Shown in pieces: positions 1 to 7,684 of a stretch of 35,266 nt of DNA (position 1 is its first letter; each line of letters starts with the position of its first letter). The stretch is from UMGS1649 sp045652705 (GTDB taxonomy: Bacteria; Bacillota; Clostridia; TANB77; CAG-465). The stretch spans positions 1 to 35,266 of the forward strand of contig JAZRUV010000003.1 in the NCBI GenBank assembly GCA_045652705.1, in the 5' to 3' direction. The notes below the pieces were generated by a model that searched no databases, was not told where the DNA came from, and worked only from the letters and a program-made list of their open reading frames with translations. A program made the position numbers and the translations under genes.

Positions 1-355
1 TTGCTCCAGCTTCTGTTAAAGCTGCTTTCATTTTTTCAGCTTCTTCTTTAGCTACGTTTTCTTTGATTGTTGCTGGTGCTCCATCAACTAAATCTTTAGC
101 TTCTTTAAGTCCAAGACCTGTAGCTTCTCTTACAGCTTTGATTACTTGGATTTTGCTAGCTCCTGCATCTTTAAGAATTACGTTGAATTCTGATTTTTCT
201 TCAGCAGCTGGTGCTCCTGCTGCTGCTCCTGCTACTGCAACAACTGCTGCAGATGCAGATACTCCAAATTTTTCTTCGATAGCTTTTACTAAATCAGCTA
301 ATTCTTAAACTGTTAATGTTACAACTTCAGCGATTATTTTTTCAATTTTTTCCAT
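1..355 (-). CDS. rplL: 50S ribosomal protein L7/L12, with an in-frame stop at codon 17 (3' end beyond window)
   Basis: Ribosomal stalk protein that recruits translation factors to the large subunit. The start is ATG at 355-353 behind an AAGGAGG site. The frame reads MEKIEKIIAEVVTLTV, then TAA (305-307), then ELADLVKAIEEKFGV, an Ala-rich hinge and the conserved C-terminal domain (KDLVDGAPATIKENV), running off the window at base 1. About 118 codons are visible; only the last few residues are missing. In the L7/L12 family the interrupted position is the Leu of TVLEL, so one base (TTA to TAA) explains the stop. There is no ATG or GTG nearby for reinitiation. It follows rplJ by 32 bases in one operon. 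The cause may be a base-call error or a real mutation; identity as L7/L12 is secure. Confidence 0.9.
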
Positions 356-387
356 TTTAAAATCCTCCTTAAATTTCTGTTAGTCTA

Positions 388-897
388 TTAGGCACTAACT
401 TGTTCCTCATTTTTCTTTGCTACTTGGTCAAGTACTACTGCTAGGTTACGTATGTTACCGATAAGTGCAGAAGCAAGTTGAGTAAGTAGAACTTCTTTTG
501 ATGGTAATTTAGCAAGTTTGTTAACTTCATCTACATTTACTGCTTTACCATCCATGATTCCAGCTTTAAATTTGTAAAAATCATGTGTTTTTGCAAAATC
601 ATATGCAATTTTTGGTCCAGTTGTATATTCTTCATTTCCTATAACTACTGCTGTAGGGCCTTCAAGAACTTCGTCTAAACCTTCAATGTTTGCTTCTTTA
701 CAAGCAAGCTTAATTAAAGAATTTTTAATAACCATACATTCGTTACCTGATTCTCTGTATGCTTTTCTTAAATCTTTATCTTCGTCAACTGTTATTCCTT
801 TATAGTCTACGAAGAAAGTCATTTTAGCATTTGCAAGTTTTTCCGCTAATTCTTTAACTTGAGCTTTTTTTGCTTCTAGAATTTTTGCGCTTGGCAT
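388..897 (-). CDS. rplJ: 50S ribosomal protein L10
   Basis: L10 anchors the L7/L12 dimers to 23S rRNA at the base of the ribosomal stalk. The 169-residue length fits the family (about 165-175). The N-terminus (MPSAKILEAKKAQVKELAEKL), the segment with TFFVDYKGITVDED and the helical C-terminal tail that binds L7/L12 (LIGNIRNLAVVLDQVAKKNEE) are typical. The ATG start is preceded by GGAAGGAGAG. It is the first gene of its transcription unit, behind its own promoter, L10 leader and attenuator, and is followed by rplL. L10 (with L7/L12) is known to bind its own mRNA leader to control this operon. Confidence 0.96.
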   Translation of the reverse strand: MPSAKILEAKKAQVKELAEKLANAKMTFFVDYKGITVDEDKDLRKAYRESGNECMVIKNSLIKLACKEANIEGLDEVLEGPTAVVIGNEEYTTGPKIAYDFAKTHDFYKFKAGIMDGKAVNVDEVNKLAKLPSKEVLLTQLASALIGNIRNLAVVLDQVAKKNEEQVSA

Positions 898-923
898 TTA
901 CAATCTCTCCTTCCTTTAGTCTA

Positions 924-957
924 ATTAAAAATACTGTTACCCATAAGGCAACAGTAT
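924..957 (-). terminator. attenuator hairpin in the rplJL leader
   Basis: On the minus strand ATACTGTT and AACAGTAT (957-950 and 938-931) form an 8-bp stem, extended by G-C pairs, followed by TTTTAATTAG. It sits just upstream of the rplJ ribosome-binding site, as expected for the transcription attenuator that follows L10 leaders in Firmicutes. Confidence 0.75.
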
Positions 958-1056
958 CATATATTTCAATCTTAAAATAAGAAAATTAACACGATAACTC
1001 ATCACCTCGGTAGGATTTATGTTTGTACCTACTGTCTTGGGTAAATTCAATTTACG
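958..1056 (-). promoter_or_regulatory. ribosomal protein L10 leader (autoregulatory RNA)
   Basis: Between the rplJ promoter and the attenuator the minus strand contains CCAAGACAGTAGGTACAAAC and then ATCCTACCGAGG. This is the AGACAGYAGGYxC...CCUACCGAGG pattern of the L10 leader: GTAGG pairs with CCTAC, and the kink-turn-like GAGG side is present. L10 (with L7/L12) is expected to bind here and favour termination when the protein is in excess. Boundaries are approximate. Confidence 0.85.
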
Positions 1057-1062
1057 TTTATT

Positions 1063-1091
1063 ATTATAATATATTATTTGTACTTTGTCAA
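1063..1091 (-). promoter_or_regulatory. rplJL promoter (sigma-A consensus)
   Basis: Perfect TTGACA (1091-1086) and TATAAT (1068-1063) separated by 17 bases on the minus strand. This gives rplJL a promoter independent of rplKA, which lies about 12 kb away in this genome. Confidence 0.9.
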
Positions 1092-1094
1092 CAG

Positions 1095-1119
1095 TTTATG
1101 TAAAAAATCTTTACATAAA
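1095..1119. repeat. 10-bp perfect inverted repeat between divergent genes
   Basis: TTTATGTAAA (1095-1104) and TTTACATAAA (1110-1119) flank a 5-base spacer, just upstream of the rplJ -35 box and upstream of the carboxypeptidase gene. The right arm also supplies a TTTACA that could serve as a -35 box for the plus-strand gene (TAAAGT 17 bases on). It may be an operator; its function is not known. Confidence 0.5.
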
Positions 1120-1168
1120 TAGTGAATATATTTAAAGTTTTCATAATAAAATATACAAGGTGAAAAAT

Positions 1169-2290
1169 ATGTTATTACTACAAAATGGTTCTCGCGGACC
1201 ACTGGTTAGCTTTCTTCAATTAACACTAAAGGATTTAAATCTATATGATGGTGAAATAGATGGAATATTTGGAACAAACACATTAAATGCTGTAAAAGAA
1301 TTTCAGATAAACAATAGCATAGCAGCTGATGGTATTGTGGGAGAAAACACTTGGAATTTACTATTACCTTACACACAAGTTCCAACTACTATTCCCTATA
1401 CTTATGATATTCTTATGCTCAATCTTAAAGCCATTTTAAATAAATATGATTTTATTTCATCCAGCTCAATTGGAGACAGTGTAATGGATAAGGACATACC
1501 ATATATTAAACTGGGGAATGGAGCAAAACAGTTGTTGTATGTTGCCGGAACTCACGCTAACGAATGGATATGTTCACCTCTACTTATGAAATTTGTAGAA
1601 GAATATGCTATCGCGTATGCTAGCGGCGACAAACTTTTCGATAAATTTGCAAAAGATATTTACGATACTGCTACAATATATATAATTCCTATGCTTAATC
1701 CAGACGGAATAGATTTAGTAACAGGTGCTTTAGATAGAAGTTCTAATGAATTCTTAAATGCAAGGCAAATTGCTAGTGCTTACCCAAATATTCGTTTCCC
1801 TGATGGTTGGAAAGCAAATATACAAGGTATTGACTTAAATCTTCAGTTCCCAGCTCTTTGGGAACAAGCAAAAGAAATTAAATTTTCTCAAGGATATACA
1901 ACTTATGCCCCAAGAGATTTTGTAGGCGACTTTCCTTTACAAGCTGTTGAAGCAATTGCACTTTATGACTTCACTATAAATCACAATTTTGAACTTATGC
2001 TTACCTATCATTCACAGGGAGAAGTAATATATTGGAAGTTTTTAGATTATAACCCACCTAAAGCTTTAGAAATAGGAGAAGAATTTTCAAGACTTAGTGG
2101 TTATGCGCTACAAGATACACCATATGCCTCCAGCTTTGCTGGATTCAAAGATTGGTTCATACAAACATATAACTTGCCAGGTTATACAATGGAAGTGGGC
2201 CTTGGCACTAATCCATTACCAATTTCTCAATTTGATACCATTTACGAAGATAATATTGGCGTATTAGCTTCAGCGCCATTTTTAATATAA
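1169..2290 (+). CDS. peptidoglycan-binding domain plus M14 zinc carboxypeptidase (gamma-D-Glu-mDAP endopeptidase type)
   Basis: Predicted cell-wall peptidase of 373 residues. Residues about 5-65 form a peptidoglycan-binding type 1 domain (GSRGPLVSFLQ, DGIFGTNTLNAVKEFQ, DGIVGENTW). Residues about 80-370 are an M14 carboxypeptidase domain with zinc ligands H129 and E132 in GTHANEW and H281 in TYHSQGE, and catalytic E342 in YTMEVGLG. M14 enzymes with this layout cleave the gamma-D-glutamyl-diaminopimelate bond of stem peptides. ATG at 1169 is chosen because AAGGTG (1157-1162) lies 6 bases before it; a GTG at 1160 would overlap that site. No signal peptide is visible, so it may act inside the mother cell or spore, or leave by another route. 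It is monocistronic, with a terminator directly after it. Confidence 0.88.
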   Translation: MLLLQNGSRGPLVSFLQLTLKDLNLYDGEIDGIFGTNTLNAVKEFQINNSIAADGIVGENTWNLLLPYTQVPTTIPYTYDILMLNLKAILNKYDFISSSSIGDSVMDKDIPYIKLGNGAKQLLYVAGTHANEWICSPLLMKFVEEYAIAYASGDKLFDKFAKDIYDTATIYIIPMLNPDGIDLVTGALDRSSNEFLNARQIASAYPNIRFPDGWKANIQGIDLNLQFPALWEQAKEIKFSQGYTTYAPRDFVGDFPLQAVEAIALYDFTINHNFELMLTYHSQGEVIYWKFLDYNPPKALEIGEEFSRLSGYALQDTPYASSFAGFKDWFIQTYNLPGYTMEVGLGTNPLPISQFDTIYEDNIGVLASAPFLI

Positions 2291-2310
2291 CAATAAGTTT
2301 TAATATACAT

Positions 2311-2339
2311 TAAGAGCGCCCTAAATTAGGGCGCTCTTA
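2311..2339. terminator. bidirectional rho-independent terminator
   Basis: TAAGAGCGCCCTAA and its exact reverse complement form a 14-bp palindrome centred near 2325. It lies between the convergent M14 peptidase (+) and LemA (-) genes and probably serves both. Confidence 0.85.
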
Positions 2340-2343
2340 TAGC

Positions 2344-2919
2344 TTAACCGAAATTTACAACAGGTGCATCTTTGGCATCATCATCCGCTTCAAAATAATC
2401 CGCAGCTTCATAACCATTCATGCCTGCTACAATACTTGTGGGGAACATCTTAATCGCCTTGTTATATTCGCTTACAGTTTCATTATAATTTTGTCTCGCA
2501 ACAGCAATACGATTTTCTGTTCCTGCCAGTTCGTCTTGCAATGCAACAAATTGTTCGTTTGCTTTCAACTCAGGATAGTTTTCGGTAATAACAAGCAGAC
2601 GATTCAAAGCAGAATCAAGCTGATTACTTGCTTCATTGATGTCCTCAACATCGCCTGTTTTAATACTTCCCGCAAGTTTGGAGCGCGCATCAGCAATCTG
2701 TGTAAACACCTCTTCCTCGTGCTTAGCATACCCCTTTACCGTCTCGACGAGGTTAGGAATAAGGTCGCTTCTCCGTTGTAATGTAGTCTCAACCTGAGAA
2801 AACTGAAGCTTTACTTCTTCCTCCAGGTTCACCAAATTGTTCTGTGCGCCGATAAACCAAATTACCAGCACAGCAACTATTGCCAAGATGATTACCAATG
2901 TTTTTGTAGAACTTTTCAT
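2344..2919 (-). CDS. lemA: LemA family protein
   Basis: LemA-family membrane protein of 191 residues. One N-terminal membrane segment (residues about 7-25) is followed by the family hallmark region (QFSQVETTLQRRSDLIPNLV, then ETVKGYAKHEEEVFTQIADAR) and a coiled helical domain. The C-terminus holds MFPTSIVAGMNGYEAADYFEA, close to the canonical YNxxxxxFPxxxxAxxxGF. It is last in a three-gene operon behind two TPM-domain proteins, a pairing that recurs in bacteria. The biochemical role of LemA is not settled; the TPM partner suggests envelope quality control or stress. GGAGG precedes the ATG. Confidence 0.93.
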   Translation of the reverse strand: MKSSTKTLVIILAIVAVLVIWFIGAQNNLVNLEEEVKLQFSQVETTLQRRSDLIPNLVETVKGYAKHEEEVFTQIADARSKLAGSIKTGDVEDINEASNQLDSALNRLLVITENYPELKANEQFVALQDELAGTENRIAVARQNYNETVSEYNKAIKMFPTSIVAGMNGYEAADYFEADDDAKDAPVVNFG

Positions 2920-2957
2920 TATATAGTCCTCCTTAAAAATTTGTTATATTTTTTGTT

Positions 2958-3692
2958 TTACCTCGAAGCTCCACCGCCACCAGAGCGGCCACCGCCGAAG
3001 CTTCCGCCAGAACTTCCACCAGAAAAGCCACCACCATAGTAAGTGCCATCACCAGAAGGTTTTAGAATGGCCACAATAACAATTATAATAAATATAACGA
3101 TATATACCCAAGTTGGTAGATCTTCATCTGTATCGTCTGCAGTTTCTGCCTCTCCTACGTTTTCAAGTTCAACTTGATATTCTTCAGCAATAACATTTAG
3201 CGCTGCTATAACGGTGTTTCTTGTAGCCTTAGTATAGTCTCCTTCTTCTCTATAAGGAACAAAGTTACTGTCCAATATTCTGCCGCATTTGGCATCATTC
3301 AAACAACCTTCCAGTCCCCTACCTATCTCCAGCCTTACTCTATTATCCGACTGAGAAAACAGAAGAAGTACACCATTATCCTCGCCGCTCTTGCCAATTC
3401 CTAGAGCATTAAACAATTCATTTGCGTACTCTTCGATGGTGTATCCGCTTAAAGATGTCACAGAAACAATTGCAAATTCTGCTCCTGTTTTCTCTTTAAG
3501 TTCTTTTATCATAAAGTTGATTTCCATTTCTATCTCATCATTGATACACTTATCTTGGTCATAAACAAAAACGTCCTCTACTACCTCAGGAACCTTGATG
3601 CTTTCTTTTGTCCCGCAGCCTACCAAAGCAGTCGCAAGCGAAGTCAGCATAACTACAAGAACAAATATCGCGATTATCCGTTTCTTACTCAT
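2958..3692 (-). CDS. TPM-domain lipoprotein with Gly-rich C-terminus
   Basis: A 244-residue envelope protein. The N-terminus is a lipoprotein signal with a lipobox-like TALVGCG (Cys 26). Residues about 40-170 are a TPM (YgcG) domain: YDQDKCINDE, an EFAIVSVTSLSGYTIEEYA strand-helix, GKSGEDNGVLLLFSQSDNRV, then EIGRGLEGCLNDAKCGRILD and FVPYREEGDYTKAT. A membrane helix at about 195-212 (WVYIVIFIIIVIVAIL) precedes a Gly/Ser tail ending GGGRSGGGGASR. The same tail closes the upstream 507-residue TPM paralogue, which suggests duplication. The middle gene of the operon, 26 bases after its paralogue and 38 before lemA. TPM domains are thought to bind metal; the exact role is unknown. Confidence 0.88.
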   Translation of the reverse strand: MSKKRIIAIFVLVVMLTSLATALVGCGTKESIKVPEVVEDVFVYDQDKCINDEIEMEINFMIKELKEKTGAEFAIVSVTSLSGYTIEEYANELFNALGIGKSGEDNGVLLLFSQSDNRVRLEIGRGLEGCLNDAKCGRILDSNFVPYREEGDYTKATRNTVIAALNVIAEEYQVELENVGEAETADDTDEDLPTWVYIVIFIIIVIVAILKPSGDGTYYGGGFSGGSSGGSFGGGRSGGGGASR

Positions 3693-3718
3693 TTTGCAAC
3701 AACTCCTAATTTATAGTA

Positions 3719-5242
3719 TTAAAAACCTCTTGAAGCGCCACCGCCACCTGAACGACCACCAAAACCACCAAAACCGCCCGAACTATGTCTGTACGAACTT
3801 GTGGAATTATATGATGCCTGGCGTCTTCTTTGTTCCTCTTCCTCACGCCTTCTACGGTCGTCTTCCTCTTCCTCATCTTGCTTGATTCGTTTAGCACGTC
3901 TAAGCATTTCATCGATTTTGGAAATAGCTGAAGCATCAACGTAACTTCTTGTCTCTGTGTCCAAATTCTCATAAATATTTTTTGCATTTCTTAGTTTAGA
4001 TATGTGACTTGAACGAACAACACCAATTGTAGCAATAATACCCAAAAGTTGTTTTGTAATATCTGCAGCCTTGTCTTTCCGCTGTTCAGTTAATCTTCTT
4101 CTACGTTCTTCCTCAACTTTTTGCTCGTACTCTCTTTTGAGCTTATTACATTTGCTGCACAAAATGTTGAACCTACTCATATCTGACTGAAGATATTTTG
4201 CCTCATCAGAATTCAGGGAATCAATCTTACGCTTAATAGATGCTAATCTGTCAACCAAAACTTTATCTGGTGCTAGATTTATTACCGATGCAATAAGGTC
4301 ATCTACCTTTTTTGCTGCCTCTTTATCCCTAGCAACTTTTTCAGCCTCGATCATTTCATCCACTTTTTTATCCGCATCAGGATAAATGGCAAGAATACGT
4401 TTGTGCCTACTCCTAAGAGTTGCCAAAGATTCATTTGTAGCATTGATTTCATCTTGCATATGCCTTTTCTCTAGCTTTAAGTTATCAATTGTACGCTGCT
4501 CAGTATCAATTGTTGAATTGAGCCTTACTATCCTATTATTAAGAGTCTCAATCTCACCTCTCAGGCTTCGGATATATTCCTCTTTTTCTTGTTTTTTCTT
4601 TCTTATTTTGCTTACAATAAAGATAACAAAGAAAATAAGTCCGCCCGAGGCAGCAATAATAAGAATTGTAAACAACACTGCTCCCCAGTCAATGTTAATA
4701 TCTATATCAACATTGTTTTCGGTTGTACCATCTGAAGTCACACAATTCTTAATCTCTTCAATAAAGGCCTGTTGGAGACTTATCAATCCCTCATTAAACT
4801 TATTCTCCTTAAGATAAGGAATTGCATATTTGTCCATAAAGCGTCCTGCTTTAGCATCATTAATATAGCCTTCCATAGCTCTTCCAACTTCAACACGAAT
4901 TTGTCTATCCTCTGTAGCAAGAAGAATAAGAAGTCCCATATCATCTTTACCGATACCATATTGGTTGTACATTTTATATGCATAGTCTTCTACAGAATTG
5001 CCATCAAGAGAGTTTACAGTGGTTATAACAACTTGAATGCCGTTATGCTCATTCGCAAGAGAAACTGCATTTTCCATAAGTTTGCCTTTTTCAGCTTCAG
5101 AAAAAACACCAGCAAAGTCATTTACGTAAAAGTCGCTTGTAGCAGAAGGAATATTCACCTCTGCAAAGGCAACAGTTATACCGCTTACACACATAAGTGT
5201 AACGATAACAAATAAAATCAAAGTCCGTAATGTTTTGTTCAT
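3719..5242 (-). CDS. TPM-domain (YgcG-like) membrane protein with long coiled coil
   Basis: A 507-residue protein with five parts. A signal peptide (residues 1-28, ending VAFAEV) is followed by a TPM domain (about 30-170: FYVNDFAGVFSEAEKG, GIGKDDMGLLILLATEDRQI, VGRAMEGYINDAKAGRFMD). Then come a membrane helix (about 190-212), a cytoplasmic coiled coil rich in Glu, Lys and Arg (about 215-470), and a Gly/Ser tail GGFGGFGGRSGGGGASRGF. The coiled-coil insertion makes it about twice the usual size of TPM proteins. First gene of the TPM-TPM-lemA operon, with start AAGGAGAAATTCT-ATG. The Gly-rich tail is common in TPM proteins paired with LemA. Function beyond an envelope role is not known. Confidence 0.87.
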   Translation of the reverse strand: MNKTLRTLILFVIVTLMCVSGITVAFAEVNIPSATSDFYVNDFAGVFSEAEKGKLMENAVSLANEHNGIQVVITTVNSLDGNSVEDYAYKMYNQYGIGKDDMGLLILLATEDRQIRVEVGRAMEGYINDAKAGRFMDKYAIPYLKENKFNEGLISLQQAFIEEIKNCVTSDGTTENNVDIDINIDWGAVLFTILIIAASGGLIFFVIFIVSKIRKKKQEKEEYIRSLRGEIETLNNRIVRLNSTIDTEQRTIDNLKLEKRHMQDEINATNESLATLRSRHKRILAIYPDADKKVDEMIEAEKVARDKEAAKKVDDLIASVINLAPDKVLVDRLASIKRKIDSLNSDEAKYLQSDMSRFNILCSKCNKLKREYEQKVEEERRRRLTEQRKDKAADITKQLLGIIATIGVVRSSHISKLRNAKNIYENLDTETRSYVDASAISKIDEMLRRAKRIKQDEEEEDDRRRREEEEQRRRQASYNSTSSYRHSSGGFGGFGGRSGGGGASRGF

Positions 5243-5340
5243 AGAATTTCTCCTTATCCTTTTATTTTAGTTATTCGTTTGCTAAAACCTATACTCTCCT
5301 TTCACTAATTAGTAATTGGTATAATTAACTGTCACATAAC

Positions 5341-5369
5341 ATTTTATCACAATTGACATAAAAAAGCAA
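5341..5369 (-). promoter_or_regulatory. possible promoter of the TPM-lemA operon
   Basis: TTGCTT (5369-5364) and TAAAAT (5346-5341) with a 17-base spacer on the minus strand, about 100 bases upstream of the first TPM gene. The match is moderate; no better pair was seen in this gap. Confidence 0.4.
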
Positions 5370-5378
5370 ATAGACAAC

Positions 5379-5402
5379 AAAAAAAGAAGAGGTTCCTCTT
5401 CT
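5379..5402 (-). terminator. terminator of the NAD operon
   Basis: AGAAGAGG and CCTCTTCT (5385-5392, 5395-5402) form an 8-bp stem followed on the minus strand by a run of T (complement of the A run at 5379-5384). It starts at the stop codon of the NrtR-like gene, the last gene of the operon. Confidence 0.85.
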
Positions 5403-6230
5403 CTATTTTCCTTTATATCTAAATAACACACTTGGTCTATGACCTCCACCTGTTTTCATACACTCTGTTTTTTCTACCTTGTTTGCAATTATTCTTCTAA
5501 ATGCCGGGTCTAGTAGCTTCTTGCCAAGAATTACTTCATACACCTTTTGTAGTTCTCCCAAAGTAAATAAGTTTGGCATCATATTAAATACAATATCTGT
5601 ATATTCTATTTTATTTCTTAATCTCTCAATTCCAGCAAGTATTGCCAAAGGATGATCAAACGCTAACGCATCATTTCTAAGTATTCTGAAGTCATACCTA
5701 TCTGTTGTACGTTCTCTTAACGTTTTTTCTACACTAAATTTAATTGTAGTCTCTCCATTATCTAAAATAAATTCCACTACATTATCTTTTTCTTCAAAAG
5801 ATATAATATCAAACCAACATGCATTTTGACTCAAATTGTTATTTAATTTATTCTTATCTATTAATGCCATATATGAAGTAGAAACTACTCGCATTCTAGG
5901 GTCTCTATTTACTCCTCCGAAAGTATATAACTGTTCCAAGTAAATATCCTCTACATTAGTTTCCGCTTTAAGTATCCTTGATGGAGCCTCGTCCAAATCT
6001 TCATTAACATTGACGAATCCACCTGGCAAACACCATTTGTCTTTAAATGGATAATCCTCTCTTTTAACAAGTAATATACTCATTTTCTTTTTATCTGTTT
6101 TTCTATAATTTATTGTTTCCTCGCTTGATACGCTAAGAATTAATATATCTACAGTAAGAGCAAGTCTATCATAATCGTTTGGGTTATAATCTTTTAAAAA
6201 TTCTTGTTCTGAATTATATATTTTAGTCAT
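5403..6230 (-). CDS. nrtR: NrtR-like Nudix-related transcriptional regulator of NAD metabolism
   Basis: A 275-residue protein with an N-terminal Nudix-fold domain (residues about 22-150) and a C-terminal winged-helix-like domain (about 190-275, ending GGGHRPSVLFRYKGK, as in NrtR proteins). The Nudix box (about 70-93, GGFVNVNEDLDEAPSRILKAE) has lost the catalytic RExxEE core: it reads R-I-L-K-A-E. This fits a sensor that binds ADP-ribose or a related NAD metabolite rather than hydrolysing it. It is the last gene of the NAD salvage operon, 38 bases after nadD. NrtR proteins repress NAD genes, so it probably controls its own operon. ATG at 6230 is chosen because AGGGGTGAT lies just upstream; an in-frame start 11 codons earlier has no good site. 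A catalytic Nudix hydrolase is the less likely alternative. Confidence 0.82.
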   Translation of the reverse strand: MTKIYNSEQEFLKDYNPNDYDRLALTVDILILSVSSEETINYRKTDKKKMSILLVKREDYPFKDKWCLPGGFVNVNEDLDEAPSRILKAETNVEDIYLEQLYTFGGVNRDPRMRVVSTSYMALIDKNKLNNNLSQNACWFDIISFEEKDNVVEFILDNGETTIKFSVEKTLRERTTDRYDFRILRNDALAFDHPLAILAGIERLRNKIEYTDIVFNMMPNLFTLGELQKVYEVILGKKLLDPAFRRIIANKVEKTECMKTGGGHRPSVLFRYKGK

Positions 6231-6268
6231 TTGCATCACCCCTAATACTCCTAAATTATACACTGAAT

Positions 6269-6853
6269 TTAGCTTTTGTACAAGCCCCTGCTTACTATAT
6301 ATTCTATTACCTGGTTATCTAAATGATCTCTCACATATACGTTGTTATTTTCTTTTAACGCTTTTCTTATTAATGTTGATGATACTAAATTCTCTTCTAT
6401 ATTTGCTACACATATGTTATCTACATGCTTAGCATATTCTTGTATAAGCTTATCCACATTATCCCCATTACGAGCAACAACTAACAGTTTATAATTTGAA
6501 AGAATATATTCATAGTTTCTCCATCTGTTAAATTCTTTTAAATTGTCTGTTCCACATATGAAATAGATTTGTGCATCTGTATATTTTGACTTAAAATAAT
6601 CTAGAACCTCAAATGTATAGTTATAATTTAAATCGCTACTTATATCTGATACTTCCATATTTTCTTTATCTATTACTAAATCTAGCATTGCTATTCTATA
6701 CTCAACATCTACAAGTTCCGCTTTATTATAACCATTTCCGGTTGGTACAAATATAACTTTGTCTAACGCTCCTTGTTTTATTAATTCCCTAGCAATTTCA
6801 ATATGCATTTTATGTGGTGGATTAAAACAACCACCAAGTATTCCTACTTTCAT
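6269..6853 (-). CDS. nadD: nicotinate-nucleotide adenylyltransferase
   Basis: Transfers AMP from ATP to nicotinate mononucleotide, giving deamido-NAD. The 194-residue length is usual for NadD. The nucleotidyltransferase signature is GGCFNPPHKMH at residues 8-18, a variant of GGTFDPxHxGH in which both His are kept. FICGTDNLKEFNRW (about 98-111) and the C-terminal SSTLIRKAL (ISSTxIR motif) match NadD. It lies between nadE and the NrtR-like gene. A 12-bp hairpin precedes it, so its level may differ from that of nadE. Confidence 0.93.
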   Translation of the reverse strand: MKVGILGGCFNPPHKMHIEIARELIKQGALDKVIFVPTGNGYNKAELVDVEYRIAMLDLVIDKENMEVSDISSDLNYNYTFEVLDYFKSKYTDAQIYFICGTDNLKEFNRWRNYEYILSNYKLLVVARNGDNVDKLIQEYAKHVDNICVANIEENLVSSTLIRKALKENNNVYVRDHLDNQVIEYIVSRGLYKS

Positions 6854-6879
6854 TTTACCACTTCCTTTATTTTAAATAT

Positions 6880-6907
6880 ACCCCGAATGTAAATCTACAT
6901 TCGGGGT
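6880..6907 (-). other. intercistronic hairpin between nadE and nadD
   Basis: ACCCCGAATGTA (6880-6891) and TACATTCGGGGT (6896-6907) form a perfect 12-bp stem with a 4-base loop. On the minus strand it is followed by TATATTTAAAAT rather than a clean T run. It could be a partial terminator or an mRNA-processing or stabilising element that separates pncA-pncB-nudix-nadE from nadD-nrtR. Confidence 0.7.
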
Positions 6908-6913
6908 AATGTT

Positions 6914-7684
6914 CTAACCATTGTTATTTTTTCTATACGTTGGAATGTTAAATTTGTGAAGGCTATTTTTGTGTAGCTTTTCTATTTTACTAGCAACTTG
7001 TTCATCTTCGATTTGTCCCCCGTTTATATAACTTGCTATTTCACTATATTTTACACCAAGCTTATCTTCATCTGTCTGACTTGACAAGCCATCATCAGGG
7101 GTTTTGTATAGTACCTTTTTTGGAACCTTCAGATATTCCCCTATCTTAATAACTTCCTCTACAGTAAAGTCTGCAATAGGTGCTATATCATGAACAGAAT
7201 CTCCGCCTTTTGTGAAATATCCTACAAACAGTTCACATTTGTTGCTTGTTCCTACTACCAAATACGTTTTTCCTCTAATTTCTGATGTAAGTGCGGCTAG
7301 ATAGTAAAGCGTCGCCATTCTAAGCCTTGGCTTTATATTTATATCGCTATTCTTTGTTTGGTTATTATCAAACTGACCTAGAAGCGCTAGATTAGATTTA
7401 AATGTTTCATAAGTTTCAGTTAAATCATAATCTATAAGTTCAAAGCCATAATAATCACTTACAAGTCTTGCATCTGCTTTGTCCTCAGGATTAGAATGAC
7501 AAGGCATCCAAACGCCTAAAACATTTTCTTTGCCTAACGCTTCCACCATAAGAGCAGCTACAACTCCTGAGTCTTTACCACCGCTTATTCCTAAAATAGC
7601 TCCACCTAAATTATGTTTTTTGTAATAGTCGCGTATAAATGCTACTACATTTTCTGCCTCTTTCTTTGCATCAAACTTTTTCAT
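6914..7684 (-). CDS. nadE: NAD+ synthetase, ammonia-dependent type
   Basis: Converts deamido-NAD, ATP and ammonia to NAD, the last step of the pathway. Length is 256 residues, with no N-terminal glutaminase domain, hence the ammonia-dependent class. The PP-loop SGGKDS lies at 34-39. Other conserved segments are RLRMATLYYLA, LVVGTSNKCELFVGYFTKGGD and the adenylate-binding region DGLSSQTDEDKLGVKY. ATG at 7684 is chosen over an upstream GTG; it overlaps the end of the preceding Nudix gene by 14 bases, indicating translational coupling. Confidence 0.95.
   Translation of the reverse strand: MKKFDAKKEAENVVAFIRDYYKKHNLGGAILGISGGKDSGVVAALMVEALGKENVLGVWMPCHSNPEDKADARLVSDYYGFELIDYDLTETYETFKSNLALLGQFDNNQTKNSDINIKPRLRMATLYYLAALTSEIRGKTYLVVGTSNKCELFVGYFTKGGDSVHDIAPIADFTVEEVIKIGEYLKVPKKVLYKTPDDGLSSQTDEDKLGVKYSEIASYINGGQIEDEQVASKIEKLHKNSLHKFNIPTYRKNNNG

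Noticed and set aside
63..308. 81-residue plus-strand open frame
   Set aside because: It is the antisense shadow of rplL; the minus strand encodes clear L7/L12 residues here.
1..355. Alternative genetic code with TAA read as an amino acid
   Set aside because: Many genes in the window end properly at TAA with terminators just after; a single odd TAA in rplL is better explained by a base change.
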